Shown here in pieces: positions 10,867 to 21,805 of a stretch of DNA of 64,000 bases. Below the pieces are notes generated by a model. The model ran no database searches. It was not told the origin of the DNA and saw nothing but the letters and a program-made list of their open reading frames with translations. Positions within the stretch are counted from its first letter, which is position 1; every line of letters begins with the position of its first letter. Where the stretch lies: NCBI GenBank assembly GCA_029747015.1, contig JAKOGI010000833.1, positions 326,501 to 390,500 of the forward strand, read 5' to 3'. Made by a program: the position numbers and the translations under genes. Source of the DNA: Carnegiea gigantea (taxonomy: Eukaryota; Streptophyta; Magnoliopsida; Caryophyllales; Cactaceae).

Positions 10867-12152
10867 TGATAAGTGCCTAATGTATACATCATTTTACGAT
10901 CGTTTTGCTTCATTTTTAGCAGAATATTGTGCTTTAAGTTAATAATTATACTTCTATTCTCGGTTTATACTTGGCTATAGTTATTTTATGTGTTTTACAG
11001 GATTTTAAGTCTTTTTACCCAACTTTTGACAATAAATAAATTTATTTTAACCTCCCTGTGGGCACTCATGTGTTGCTACACCCATGGAGCAAGAAAAGAG
11101 TAGAAAGGCTGCTTCAGCCCAGACCACAGTCAGACTGTGGTACCTACCACAGACCATAGTGAGCCTGTAACTGCTGTCTCTTCGTCTTCCATCGACTGTG
11201 TGGCTGAGATCAAGCGAGCCCCTCTCTAAAAGGCCTTTTTCTGCAGCAGTAGAAGGCATCCTTGCACAACCAAAAGCATAGAGTAGCATAGATTAGAGTT
11301 TTAACCTAATTTCTTTCTTTCCCAAATTCTGTTGTTTCCAGTTTGATTTTTTTACTTTATGTGAGAAACGCTGAGCGTATACGTTTGGCTTTCGAGGCAG
11401 TTTGAAGCCCTTGGTTGAAAGGCATCTCAGTGAAGCCTTTCTCTCAGATTTCTCCAAACTGTTGGTTAGTTTTGTTTATTTCTTAACCATTTCTGAGTAG
11501 TCTTCTTTTGTCTACGGATTTAGTAGTTTGTGAAAGTGTAGTTGGATCATGTTTTAATTTATAGAATTGTGCTTATTTTCATGATTGGTTTGATTTTGTT
11601 TATCAAGTAATTGTTTTGTTGTGGGTGCATTTTTGGCCAAAATTTGCTTGCTCGCTTGAAACAATTAAGTGAAAAACTGAAAGGTGACATTTGATTGTTG
11701 GACTGCTTAATTAAACCTAACATGGAGTTGTCTTGAAAGAGAGATTTGCATGTTAGGGGGACTAGAGAGTAATTGAAGATATTTAACTAGAATTAAGGCA
11801 AATTAATTTAAAAGAATGACTTTTGCTTAGTTTAGGCAAATTCGATTGATTTCGAAAGAATATATCAAATTTCTAAATAGATTACAATTCCTCGAGATTA
11901 ATTGATTAGAGAAAAGGACATGATTGTTGTTTTTGATCCAATACTAATTCATAACTACGAGAATTCCTAGATATATTTTCTCTTTGATTGATTGAGAATA
12001 GTGAATTAGAAATAGTTAAATCAAAACCAATTGAATTAGAATTTTGCTTAGCACATTCTGACAGATAAGACTTAGTGAGTTACATTAGTCCCTGAGGAAT
12101 GATATATTTATCTATACTACTCCTACCCGTGCGCTTGCGATAGTCCCAATCA
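10867..12152 (+). repeat. Element F 5' LTR
   Basis: Begins TGATAAGTGCCTAATGTATA and ends TAGTCCCAATCA, giving TG...CA ends. It is collinear with 18524-19788. It contains 'GTGAAAAACTGAAAGGTGACA' (near 11669), a landmark also seen inverted at 3935-5195. The open frame on the minus strand at 11047-11289 lies wholly in the LTR and has a counterpart in the other LTR only in part. Confidence 0.9.
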
Positions 12153-12158
12153 AGTTTT

Positions 12159-12176
12159 TGGTGCTGTTACCGGTGA
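12159..12176 (+). promoter_or_regulatory. Element F primer-binding site (tRNA-Asp type)
   Basis: TGGTGCTGTTACCGGTGA sits six bases after the 5' LTR end. It differs slightly from the Athila primer-binding consensus TGGCGCCGTTGCCGGGGA, which pairs with the 3' end of tRNA-Asp. Confidence 0.8.
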
Positions 12177-12426
12177 CTAAACTGTTAACTATTGAGTTGT
12201 CTTACGAAAGTGACTAAGTATTTTATTATTTCTTTTTTTTTGTTATTTTCTTTTCTTGTTTAACTGCACGGGTAGTGTTGGTAAAAGTGTTTATAGGAAT
12301 TTTTCCTAGTTTATGCGAAGTCCAATCTTGTAAGAACCCGATCCTGAGATTAAGAGGACTTTTCGCTTAAGGAGGAAAAAGTAAAAGATTGAAAAACAAA
12401 GGCGCGAAGCAAGAAGGAATTCAAAC

Positions 12427-13476
12427 ATGACAAGAGGAGGAGGTGACTAAAGGACTCTTCGAGATTTCATTACCCTTGGAGTCCAAAGGATCGCCTCAAG
12501 TATCACTCGCCCAGCTGTAGATGCCTATAATTTCGAGCCCAAACCGGCACTCATTTCTATAGTGCAACAATCCCAGTTCGGCGGAACTCCTTTGGAAGAC
12601 CCGAATATACACCTCTCGGTCTTTTTAGAGGTGCGCGACCCATTGAAGTGCAATGGAGTCTCCAGTGATGCGATTCGCATATGCTTATTTCCTTTCTCAT
12701 TGAGGGATAAGGCAAGGGCTTGGTTACATTCCTTCCATCTTGATGCATTACCACCTGGGATAAGTTGATAAGAGCATTCCTCACCCAAGTTTTTCCCTCC
12801 ACGCAAAAGAGCAAGCCTAAGGAATCAGATCACCAACTTCATGCAAAAAGATGATGAGATGCTCTATGAAGCCTGGGAGCATTTTAAAGATCTGCTGCAT
12901 TTGTGCCTCCATCATGGTCTTCAGTGTTGGATGATTATCCAAGCCTTTTATAATGGTGTGACTCAATCTGTAAGATCCATTATTGATGCAGCGGTAGGAG
13001 GAACTTTGATGAGCAAGACTGAGAATGAAGCCTATAATCCGATTGAGGAAATAACACTAAACAACTTTTAATGGTCCACTGAACGTGGCCAACCCTAGGA
13101 GGTTGGAGGTAAGCTTGAAGTTGATGAGCTTACTTTAGTTTCTACTAAAGTAGATGCCATGACTCAAAGACTGGACCGAATAAATATTAATGCTATGAAT
13201 TCTAGTGCCTCCTCCCCTTGTGAAATTTGTTGTTCTATTGAGCATGTGACTTTGAATTGCCAACTTGGGAGTCCTTTTTCCCAAGACCTTAATGAAGTTA
13301 ATTATGTTCAAAATTTCAACCCAAGACCAAACAATGACCCTTACTCTAATGCCTATAATCCTGGTTGGAAGAGTCATCCAAATTTTTCTTATAGGTCTAA
13401 TACAAACCAATCAAATATGCCCCCTATGAATGCTAGACCATCCCCTGGTTTTCAAAGACCCCCATTCCCTTCTTAG
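12427..13476 (+). pseudogene. Athila gag remnant (element F)
   Basis: One frame from the ATG at 12427 can be followed to the stop at 13476 with a few internal stops: the first at 12448-12450, tandem stops at 12766-12771, and another near 13069. Landmarks are 'RTLRDFITLGVQRIASSI', 'GTPLEDPNIHLSVFLEV', 'CLFPFSLRDKARAWLHS', 'LYEAWEHFKDLLHLCLHHGL', 'FYNGVTQSVRSIIDAAVGG' and a degenerate zinc knuckle 'CEICCSIEHVTLNC' near residue 265. This is the Athila-lineage capsid/nucleocapsid protein that would package element RNA. A spacer of about 220 bases with no clear coding follows before the protease region. Confidence 0.85.
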
Positions 13477-13689
13477 CTGCCCCACAATTCTAATTTTGGA
13501 GGTAATGATAGAAAGCATGCTTATAGCGCAATAAAAATAGGATGAGTATATTAAGCAGTTAGCCTTGAAGGTTAATGTGCTTATAACTCACAATAGGATG
13601 TTAGAAGCTTAAATTGCCTACTTTCTCTTCTACGCCCCTAGATAGACTTCCTAGCAAGCTCGAACCAATCCTCGTGAGCACTATAACTG

Positions 13690-14383
13690 TGTTACCATGA
13701 AGGAAGAAGAAGATGACTTAACTAACCCTAAGGTTACACCAATGGAAGAGGGGAGGGAAATAATCATGGCTAGAAATAAAGAGAGAAATAATGATGGTAA
13801 GACTGCCAAATTCAAAGAGAATGACACTGTTGAGATCTCCACCATTTTTCCACGTAAGCTCCCTAGCTCAGATAGTTTGTCTATGCCCTGTATTGTGGGA
13901 AAGGTGGAAATTAAGAGAGGTCTATGCGATCTAGGTGCTAGTGTCAGTATAATGCCCTATTCTTTATTTCATAATTTGCACCTAGGACCATTACTAGCCG
14001 CGCCTTTTTTCACTACAATTGGCTGATGGTTCTGTGACACAATCTATAAGCAAATTGGATAATGTGCCAATCAATATAGAAGACATTTGGGTATTGGAAG
14101 ACTTCATTATAGTTGATATGCTTAAAACTGACGATGCTTAAATTATCCTAGGCCGGCCATTTTGGCGACAGCTAGTTGCCACATTAATGTAAGAGAGGGT
14201 CGTATACCTTTTAAGGTAGAAGGGCGCTTTGTTGTGTTTAGTCATAGAAACGAGGACGTGATTTCTCTTCATTCTTCTATATCGGATGCATTACCCCTTT
14301 CCCCTGAAATTGATATAGAGGATATCTTGGATTGTGAAGATCCTCCTAATTCTGACCAGATTTCTTATGAGGACCTCGACTAA
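13690..14383 (+). pseudogene. Athila aspartic protease region (element F)
   Basis: 'PRKLPSSDSLSMPCIVGKV' then 'IKRGLCDLGASVSIMPYSLF' matches the Athila protease, where D-L-G-A-S is the active-site signature (near 13930). A frameshift near 14025 interrupts it. The continuation 'CHINVREGRIPFKVEGR' (14177 on) is the C-terminal part of the domain. The reading frame differs from gag. It would cleave the polyprotein but is broken. Confidence 0.8.
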
Positions 14384-14760
14384 GGGTATGCTAAGGTGGA
14401 GTTTGCTGCTCCTATGCTACCTAACAAGCCAGGGGTTAAGGCCCCTGTTCCTAATGAGTCTTCCATGAATGATTATTGCAGGTTTGCATAAACTGTTCTC
14501 TGTATGCCTTGTATGGAAGGTTTTGATGCAGATTTTGATGTAGGGGTTGAACAAGTTGATGGTAGCCTGACTGATGGGCCACAAGAGTGATTTGTTTTGT
14601 TTACAGATAATGCATTGTGGCACCAAATTTTAAAGATGAAGGTCGTGCAACTAGAACTTTTAAGATGGTACATTCACTTGAAGAAATTTGATTTTGTGGT
14701 CCAGCACAAAGCCAATGTGCATACGCTTCTGAATCCGGACTAAGTATAGAAAAAGGGTCA
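14384..14760 (+). pseudogene. Pol deletion scar with RNase H scrap (element F)
   Basis: Directly after the protease region, where about 3 kb of reverse transcriptase, RNase H and integrase should stand, only a short piece remains. 'QLELLRWYIHLKKFDFVVQH' (about 14647-14706) resembles the end of RNase H of Ty3 elements ('L-RW-L-L-E-D-I'). The following GTCAAGCTCTTGACCTTAAA...CGCTTCTTGGGA block (14757-14795) is like the sequence normally found after the integrase gene in Athila. Integrase motifs are absent. Confidence 0.6.
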
Positions 14761-15411
14761 AGCTCTTGACCTTAAAAGAGCGCTTCTTGGGAAGCAACCC
14801 AAGTTCTTTCCCTTTTTCTTTCTTTAGTTTTAATTTTTACTATTTTTTTGTAGTATGTGTTAAAAAAAATAAAAACAAAACAGAAAAAGAAAAAAAACCA
14901 CAAATGAAATGTCTGGCATCACGACTAAAGCCTCCAGCACTATGGCCGTGGGATGCCCAACATTAGAAACATTTGTTTAGCAGCCACCACGGTTGGCCCG
15001 TGGTGCACCCCATGGTTTATGGTGGACTGCTATAGCCCGCGGTCTAGGTTTTTGACCGCAAAGCCGTTTCCTCTCGCTCACTTCTTCTTCTTTAACGTCG
15101 ACTCTCTCTTTCTACCTCAATTTTCTTGCTCTAAACCCTTCATAACCAATACCTCTAATCTTCCCTCATTTCTTCTCCATTTTTAATCATTTTCACACCA
15201 AATCATTTCCTTTCACTCAATCTTCCCTTTTTCTCCACAAATTTCATCTCTTTTCTGCTTCTTCTTCTTGAAATTCATCTCACCTTCAATCATCCACCAT
15301 AACCATCCTTTTCTCTCAATTATTCTTCATATTTTCACTTAATTACTTCAATTTTCTAGGTTTTAGTTCTTATTTTGATTTTAGTTTTGTTTTTTGTTAG
15401 AGTTCGCAACC
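14761..15411 (+). other. Spacer between pol scar and ORF-1-like gene (element F)
   Basis: The stretch has T-rich and A-rich runs (14815-14900) and a long CT-rich, A-poor tract at 15070-15350, as in the leader before the Athila third ORF. I see no coding domain in it. Confidence 0.6.
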
Positions 15412-16740
15412 ATGGCACCAACTAAGAGACAAAGGAGCAATAAGGAGGTTGGGTTTTCAAGTCAAGCACCACCTCAGCGTCAAAAGGCATCCTGAACATC
15501 CACCATTATGCGTGGTAGAGGTAGTATTCCTTACCCCCTTGGTTTAACGCATCCCAATCCTGTTGCTAGGTACAATTACTTGAATGAACGTATGGTTGTG
15601 GCAACTAGATATTATGATAAGGAATTGTTAGCCCGATCTGGAATGTTGGATGATATTAGATGGTTGTTTGCAAGAGGTAGCATGGGACACTTTTTAGAAA
15701 TCAAAGAGCATACATACCGGGACCTAACCCTAGAATTCTTAAGTACACTCCATGTTGATGTCACTAGAGGGCCTCAATGTCAAGTCCGATATATATCGTT
15801 TTATTTGCAGGGACAGGTGTATGAACTGAACTTAGATACCTTCAACAGTATTTTCGGTTTTCCACCTAGCATGGATTTATCGAATCGCCAAGTCCCCCAC
15901 AAATTCAACCCGAATGCATTTTGGGCTGAACTTTCAGGGAGTGTTAGTACAGTACTAGTTTGTCAAAATGCACACATATTAGGAACCCCTGCATTAGAGT
16001 AACCCAGCGTATTTTGTCTTGTTCTCTGTTTGCTTAGGATGATAGTCTGAATGTCCTAAGGCTTTCTGAGTTGTACTTTTTATCCTGTATGCTTGATGGT
16101 GTTCAGCTTGACCCAGGTTCATTTTTAGCTAGACAATTACATAGTGCTGCTGTTAGCACCAAAGGCACAATAGTCATAGGTGGGATTGTGACTACTATTG
16201 CTAGATTCTTGGGTGTTGAGCCCAATCCTAAGGATAGAGTTTCTAGGTGTGAGCGGCTTAACTAAGCTGCTTTTGAGATTATGAACTTTTGTAAAGTTGA
16301 GGCTAGCCATTTATGTTGGATTTACTCTGGGGACCGGCTTTTACTGCTTCTCAATGTCGATCGAACCACTCTACTTCACCGGGCTAACCTTTGCTGGGTA
16401 CCTGGTGATGAGGAGGTTGTTTGACCCGAACGCCATCATCTAGCCCCTCACTCTAGTCAAACAGGACCTAGTACACCCTCTCAACCACCCCCTCTTCACT
16501 ATTCTGACCTCCAAGACACCCTTAGATCCATTCAAGAGGAGCAACTTTTCCTCCGAACATTTGTCGTTTCTGAGAACGCCGCTCTTCGGGACTTTGTCCA
16601 AGAGCACCACGTTGAGCTTTGTGGGTTGCTTGCTTCCCAGACACAATATTTCCAAGACTATGGGGCATGTCTAAAGATCTGGCGAAATTGGCATATCTCT
16701 TATGGGCAACCACCCCATCCTCCACCACTACCTCCTTTCT
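15412..16740 (+). pseudogene. ATHILA ORF-1 / env-position gene remnant (element F)
   Basis: The ATG at 15412 starts 'MAPTKRQRSNKEVGF', a basic N-terminus. A TGA at 15493-15495 interrupts, and the same frame continues to 16002 with 'YNYLNERMVVATRYYDKELL', 'DIRWLFARGSMGHFLEIKEH', 'EFLSTLHVDVTRGPQCQV' and 'FNSIFGFPPSMDLSN'. After a shift the reading resumes with 'LYFLSCMLDGVQLDPGSFLA' (16070 on), 'GGIVTTIARFLGVEP', and a C-terminal helix-rich end to about 16740. This corresponds to the ATHILA ORF-1 family (Pfam-type 'ATHILA'), which lies 3' of pol. Its role is not established. No transmembrane segment is evident. Confidence 0.8.
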
Positions 16741-18510
16741 GAATGTTATGCGCTACTCCCCTTCCCTTTTTCTATTATGTGCCCACATTAAGGGCAATGT
16801 GTGATTCAAGCATGGGAGAGTTAGTTGGTCATTATATTTGGAGTCTGGTGCTTGTTTTCAGTTTGGTGTGATTGTGCTTTGTACATGTAGTTAGTGGTAG
16901 TTTTTGTAGTTTTGATTTTAGTATTTAGTTTTGTTTAGTAGTGCATTTAGTTTTCTTTTTATTCTATGTTGCATTTTAGCTTTTGGTCTATTTTTCTTTT
17001 TTTCTTTTTTTTAGTCACTTTGCGTTTTTAGTTTGCATTGTTTTTAGGAGCATGCATAAAACAACAAAAAAAAAAAACAGAAAACAAAAATTAAAAGATA
17101 AAAAAAATCCTCCGATGAAGATCTTTATATATTTGGTAGACTTCTATGGTTTAATTTGATCCTTTGATTCACCCGAATTGTGCATAAAATGTTTGCGAAT
17201 GAGTTTTCAAAATTATCTCCATGTTTTGACCACATGTTGAATACGAGTTGATTTACCCCATGAGTCTTTACATGATTTTGGCATGTGTTTATTAGTGAGC
17301 TAGTTTTGACATTGGTAGATGTCCCATGAGATTTTGAGCTTTTAGACGCTATTCATCATTTTAGTCTCATATTTTCTTTTATGTGTGACTCTTCCTTGAC
17401 GTCATTTCTCTAAAACTTGCTTTGATTCTCATTCAAGATCACATTTCACATATGCATTTAGGCAATATGATTGAGGCATTTTTCTTTCTTTAATTCGTCG
17501 AAACCCACGGTCAAATAGCCACCTTTATTGTGTATTGTATCCCTTGCTAGCCCCTTTGAGCCTATATTCATTTTTCTTGATTTAAACCTTCTGTTATAGC
17601 CCATGGTCAAATACTTATCTTATCCTTAAGTCAAGACTAGAGGAGTGTTTCATTCTTTTGCATCAAGTATAATTGGGCGTTAGCAAGGTGGATTGTTATC
17701 TTTTAGTGAATTTTGGTTGTTTAGTGCAGGGATGTGAGATTTTGATAAATCCCTTATTTTATTGTACAAAGTTTAGAGAAGAGTTGGAATTTAAAGGTCG
17801 TTATAGATTTCCTTTTGGCTATCCTTATTATAAAAAAATGAAAACAAAGGAAAGAAAGGATCATTAAAAAAAAAAATAAACAATAGAAAAAAAATATCGA
17901 AAGAAAGTGCTAGCCTTGGTGGGATTGTAAGATATTTGTGATTTTCGACTCTTTCTCTTTTCAATTTGGGATTTAATTTGGGTTCAAGAAGGATGTAGTA
18001 TGATGCATTGGAATTCTTTAGCTCTTAGTCTATGGCTTCTAGCTCCTCATTTCTAAAAACCTTTACCCATAGCCCCGTCACCTCCCTATGAAAAGCCCTT
18101 ATGATTATCTAGAGTGTTTGCATTTTAGTGATGACTAATTTGAGAGTCTTGTCAAGCTTATGATAGAATTTAGTCTAACAAATGACAATTGAGAGAACCT
18201 TTATTATTATAAACACATGAGTGATGACAGCCACATAACTATAGTAAGGTTCTACCGACCTTACTAGCCTTGTTTCATATAATTGAATGATCGTATTTGA
18301 CGATGTGGGGGAGTTTGATTTAAGTTTGACATTGTGGTCTATCAGAAAGGTTTTCACAAATTTCATTCCTTATTCTATTTGCTAATGATTTTTGTATCTT
18401 TTTGGGCTACCTTTGGATCAGCTTTGCCATTTGAATGTGCTTATATCTATCCTAAGGGGGCTGTGAAAATTTTTGGGTTTTACAACGCTTAAGGACAAGC
18501 AACAGTTTAA
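16741..18510 (+). other. Element F long 3' untranslated region
   Basis: This is non-coding Athila tail DNA. It has T-rich runs (16880-17040), an A-rich stretch (17060-17110) and (17830-17900), then sequence leading to the polypurine tract. The small open frames at 17673-17867 and 18175-18366 show no motif. Confidence 0.65.
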
Positions 18511-18523
18511 GCATGGGGGCGTT
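18511..18523 (+). promoter_or_regulatory. Element F polypurine tract
   Basis: GCATGGGGGCGTT directly precedes the 3' LTR start and has the G-rich core used to prime second-strand DNA synthesis. Confidence 0.7.
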
Positions 18524-19788
18524 TGATAAGTGCTTAATGTATACATCGTTTTAGGATCATTTTGCTTCATTTTTAGGAGAATATTGTGCTTTAAGTTAAT
18601 ATTTATACTCCTATTCTCGATTTATGCTTGGGTATAGTTGTTTTATGTGTTTTGCAAGATTTTAAGTCTTTTTACCCTGCATTTGACCTTAAATAGATGT
18701 ATTTTAACCTCCTCTACGGACGCCCATGTGCTGCTATTCCTGTGGAGCAAGAAAAGATCAGAAAGCCGGTTCCAGCCCAGGCCACGGTCAGCCGGTGGTA
18801 CCTGCACGGACCGTGGTGAGCCAGTAACTGCTACCTCTTCGTCTTCCTTCGGCTGTGTGGCTGAGATCAAGTGAGCCCCTCTACAAAAGGCCCTATTCTA
18901 CAGTAGTAGAAGGCATCCTTGCACAACCAAACGCATAGAATAGCATAGACTAAAGTTTTAGCCTAGTTTCTTTCTTTCTCAAATTTTGTTGTTTCTAATT
19001 TGATGTTTTTAGTTTTGGTGAGAAACCCTGAGTGTATGCATTTGGTTTTCGATGCGGTTTGATCAGTCAAGCCTTTCTTTTAGATTTCGCCGGATTGTTG
19101 GTTAGTTTTGTTTATTTCTCAATCATGTCTGAGTAGTTTTTTTTTGTCTAGGGATTTCGTAGTTTGTGAAAGTGTAATTGGATCATGTTTTAATTTATGG
19201 AATTGTGCTTATTTTCATGATTGGTTTGATTTCATTTATCAAGTAATTGTATTGTTGTGACTAAATTTTTGCTAAAATATGCTTGCCCACTTAAAACAAT
19301 TGAGTGAAAAACATAAAGGTGATATTTGGTTGTTGGACTACTTAATTAAACCTAATGTGGAGTCATCTCGAAAGAGAGATTTACATGTTAGGAGGACCAG
19401 AGCGTAATTGAAGATATTTAACTTGAATTAAGGCAAATTAGTTTGAAGGAACGATGTTTGCTTAGTTTAGGCAAATTTGATTGGTTTCGAAAGAATAGAT
19501 CAAATTTCTGGATAGATTGTAATTTTTCAAGATTAACCAATTTGAGAAAAGCACATGATTGTTGTTTTGATCCAATACTCTTTCATAACTACTAGAATTT
19601 CTAGACATATTTTCTCTTTGATTGATTCAAAATAGTGACCGCTAGAAATAGTTAAATCAAAACCAATTGAATTAGAATTTTGTTTAGCATATTCTAACAG
19701 GCAAGACTCAGTAACTTACATTAGTCCTTGAGAAAAGATATCTTTATTTGTACTATGGCTACCCTTGCGCTTGTGGTAGTCCCAATCA
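18524..19788 (+). repeat. Element F 3' LTR
   Basis: Begins TGATAAGTGCTTAATGTATA and ends TAGTCCCAATCA. It is collinear with the 5' LTR over its whole length with numerous substitutions and small indels. Confidence 0.9.
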
Positions 19789-20998
19789 CCATGCTAGGGT
19801 TATATGAGCTTTCCTGAACCTGAGAGCACCTCCCTTTGCATTAACTCTTTTATTATCTATTTCAGGAATGTCAAAAACCCATATTCCGCCTATATCCATT
19901 AAAGTTTTTTCATTATCACCTCAGTTATTTCATTTTGCTCTATTTTGCTCGAAGTTTTTTTACTTCGAGTTTAATGATCCTAACTTATTTAGTTTTTAAA
20001 TTACTTTAGTATAACTTATCTTATGTTGAATAGTTTGAATTATGGCGGTCCTTTTAATTAATCAATTTTCATTAAAGTTAAAAATTATGTAGTGAAAGTT
20101 GTTTACTAATTGCATTTATCTATAACTATATTTTTTAAGTGGAAATAGGTCTAGGCTATCATTTCCTATTATGCATAAGTATTATCTAGTGAGATTGCAT
20201 TTTAAAGACTTTAGATATGTCCATTGCCTTTATTCATAGAAATTAGCAAGTATTTATCAAAGTTATCATGCTTTGGTAAGTACATCAATGAATCAGTTTA
20301 CATAATGATTTATCATGTAATTAGTGACCCCGCTAGTTATTATCTATAAGGCACTTGCCCTTCGAGCTTCAGGCCAAGTCCCCTATTCGACTTATAGGTG
20401 TACAGCTATCCATAGATCGTAATAGTATCATGGGCCTTAGTATCAGATAATAACTAGCAATGCAATTTTACATTCATCTCATTCACTGTTTTAACTTAAA
20501 ATAAATTGCAAAAGCAGGTGCCCAACTGATTTATATTAAGATCATTTAATAATACAGGAATACACGTACTGAGCGTCGGTTTACAGTTTGAAATTTTTTC
20601 ATATTTTGTTTTAGACAAACGTTTAGTGATTCGCCGTCATGCTAGCAAACTAGCTGGAGAAAATAAGTTAAGCAAGGGAATCTGCATGGATCAATAGTGA
20701 CATAGTACATGCATATTTTTAGAGTTGTACTTTGAAACCTTCAGAGGATGAATGTGTGAATTTTCTGGTGAATTACTTTGCTGTGGTGTACAAAGCTTAT
20801 GTTGGTTAACAGTTGATTGTATATGGTTTGATCATATGTGAATGTGTATGGTTGAAGCTATGCCTAACTATGCTATTTCTAGTACACATGCTTCAAGCCT
20901 TGTCCTTTTGGACGGTAGTAATGCCCCTACCATTGAGTTTATTAGTCCTTATTGAGGAGAATACAAACAATAAAACATGTGCATTTTAGGGCATTATA
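19789..20998 (+). repeat. Chromovirus LTR, right part (shared by A and B)
   Basis: This continues the LTR interrupted at 10866. Landmarks 'TAATTAGTGACCCCGCTAGTTAT' (from about 20318), 'CTTCAGGCCAAGTCCC' and 'CAGATAATAACTAGCAATGCA' match the LTR of the copy at 39684-41479 in order. Its end GGGCATTATA corresponds to GGGCGTTACA there. The primer-binding site of B follows at 21004, so this end is a true LTR terminus. Confidence 0.8.
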
Positions 20999-21003
20999 AT
21001 TTT

Positions 21004-21016
21004 TGGTATCAGAGCC
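21004..21016 (+). promoter_or_regulatory. Element B primer-binding site (initiator tRNA-Met type)
   Basis: TGGTATCAGAGCC, five bases after the LTR end, is the usual plant primer-binding site complementary to the 3' end of initiator tRNA-Met. Confidence 0.9.
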
Positions 21017-21145
21017 AGGTTTGATCTTCCTTGATGGGATATGGAGTATGGAGAGTAGAGTTAGGAGAGTGAGAAAGCTAGTTAGTAAGGGTTATTATGA
21101 TATCGTTGGATATAGCCATAATAGTAATGTCTGCTTATCTCTTAC

Positions 21146-21424
21146 TATAATGCCCCGACCCCTCTCGGTTGCAGGTGTTACCAATAATAGCTTCAAGGAT
21201 CGTCGACTAGCCCCACAAATAACCACAAGTCTTTTCGTCGTGTTTGGTCCTCGCTCATACGCTATCTGGGAAACTTCCTAAGAGGTCACCCGTCCCAAGA
21301 TTGCTCCCCAGCAAGCACACTTAACTATAGATTTATTAAGAGTGGGCTTCGTGAAAAGAAAGGTGCATCTTTGGTGATATAAGTACTCACTTCGATTGTT
21401 TTAAGCCACACTCGGGGTATTACA
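21146..21424 (-). repeat. Cassandra 3' LTR (complete)
   Basis: 279 bases, starting on the minus strand with TGTAATACCCCGAGTG and ending GGGTCGGGGCATTATA. It is collinear with 21597-21805. Confidence 0.85.
21268..21325 (-). promoter_or_regulatory. 5S rRNA-like pol III promoter block in Cassandra 3' LTR
   Basis: The minus strand reads AGTTAAGTGTGCTTG followed by GGGACGGGTGACCTC and AGGAAGTTTCCC. These parallel box A (AGTTAAGCGTGC) and box C (GGATGGGTGACCTCC) of plant 5S rRNA genes. The block is a piece of 5S sequence, not a full 5S gene. Whether it is transcribed is unknown. Confidence 0.8.
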
Positions 21425-21596
21425 ATCACCTCCACTTGGAGCGCACAATGTCTTCATTGTGCCTCACTAACCGACCGAGTTATGGGTCCTCTTGACCCGC
21501 GGTCCCCACCCAATATCTTTGCCCCGCTAGGTGACTGCCCACGGGCGCTCTATCCACTGTCGCAGCTCACATTCGTGGGTCGGTTCTAATACCATC
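21425..21596 (-). other. Cassandra interior with PBS and PPT
   Basis: It has no coding capacity. On the minus strand the primer-binding site TGGTATTAGAACCGAC follows the 5' LTR (within 21579-21594). CAAGTGGAGGTGAT (21425-21438) forms the polypurine tract before the 3' LTR. Confidence 0.8.
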
Positions 21597-21805
21597 TGTA
21601 GTGCCCCAACCCCTCTTGCTCGCGGGTCTCACCGATAACGGCTCTAAGGATCGTCGACCAGCCCCACAAATAACCACAAGTCTTTCCGTCGTGCTTCATC
21701 CTTGCTCACACGCTTCTTGGGAAACTTCCTAGGAGGTCACCCATCTCAACATTGCTCCCTAGCTAGCACGATTAACTATAGAGTTCTTAAGAGTGAGCTT
21801 CACTT
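21597..21805 (-). repeat. Cassandra 5' LTR (truncated)
   Basis: Minus-strand LTR ending GGGTTGGGGCACTACA. It contains a second 5S-like block at 21719-21776 (GGTGACCTCCTAGGAAGTTT on the minus strand). The LTR start is missing; gag sequence of element B begins at about 21806. Confidence 0.8.

Larger units (their letters stand above)
10867..19788 (+). mobile_element. Element F: Athila-type Ty3/gypsy with deleted pol
   Basis: Two LTRs (10867-12152 and 18524-19788) flank a primer-binding site, an Athila gag, an aspartic protease region, a short RNase H scrap, an ATHILA ORF-1-type gene and a polypurine tract. Reverse transcriptase and integrase are absent, so F could move only with help from an intact relative. 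It interrupts an LTR shared by A and B. The LTRs differ by many substitutions, so the insertion is not recent. Confidence 0.9.
21146..21805 (-). mobile_element. Cassandra TRIM carrying 5S-like sequence, inverted
   Basis: Read on the minus strand there is a truncated 5' LTR (21805-21597), a primer-binding site, a short non-coding interior, a polypurine tract and a complete 3' LTR (21424-21146). LTR start TGTAATACCCC and end in GGGGCATTATA / GGGGCACTACA are typical. Each LTR contains a 5S rRNA-like block. This combination defines Cassandra, a non-autonomous terminal-repeat retrotransposon in miniature that is widespread in vascular plants. It lies where the accessory ORF and first part of gag of element B would be. 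The 5' LTR lacks roughly its first 70-115 bases. Confidence 0.88.

Noticed and set aside
16071..16265. Separate small gene downstream of the ATHILA ORF-1-like frame
   Set aside because: It is the frame-shifted continuation of the same protein.
21268..21776. Possible 5S rRNA genes
   Set aside because: Only the box A to box C part of 5S is present, twice, inside Cassandra LTRs with PBS and PPT between; no full 120-base 5S gene.
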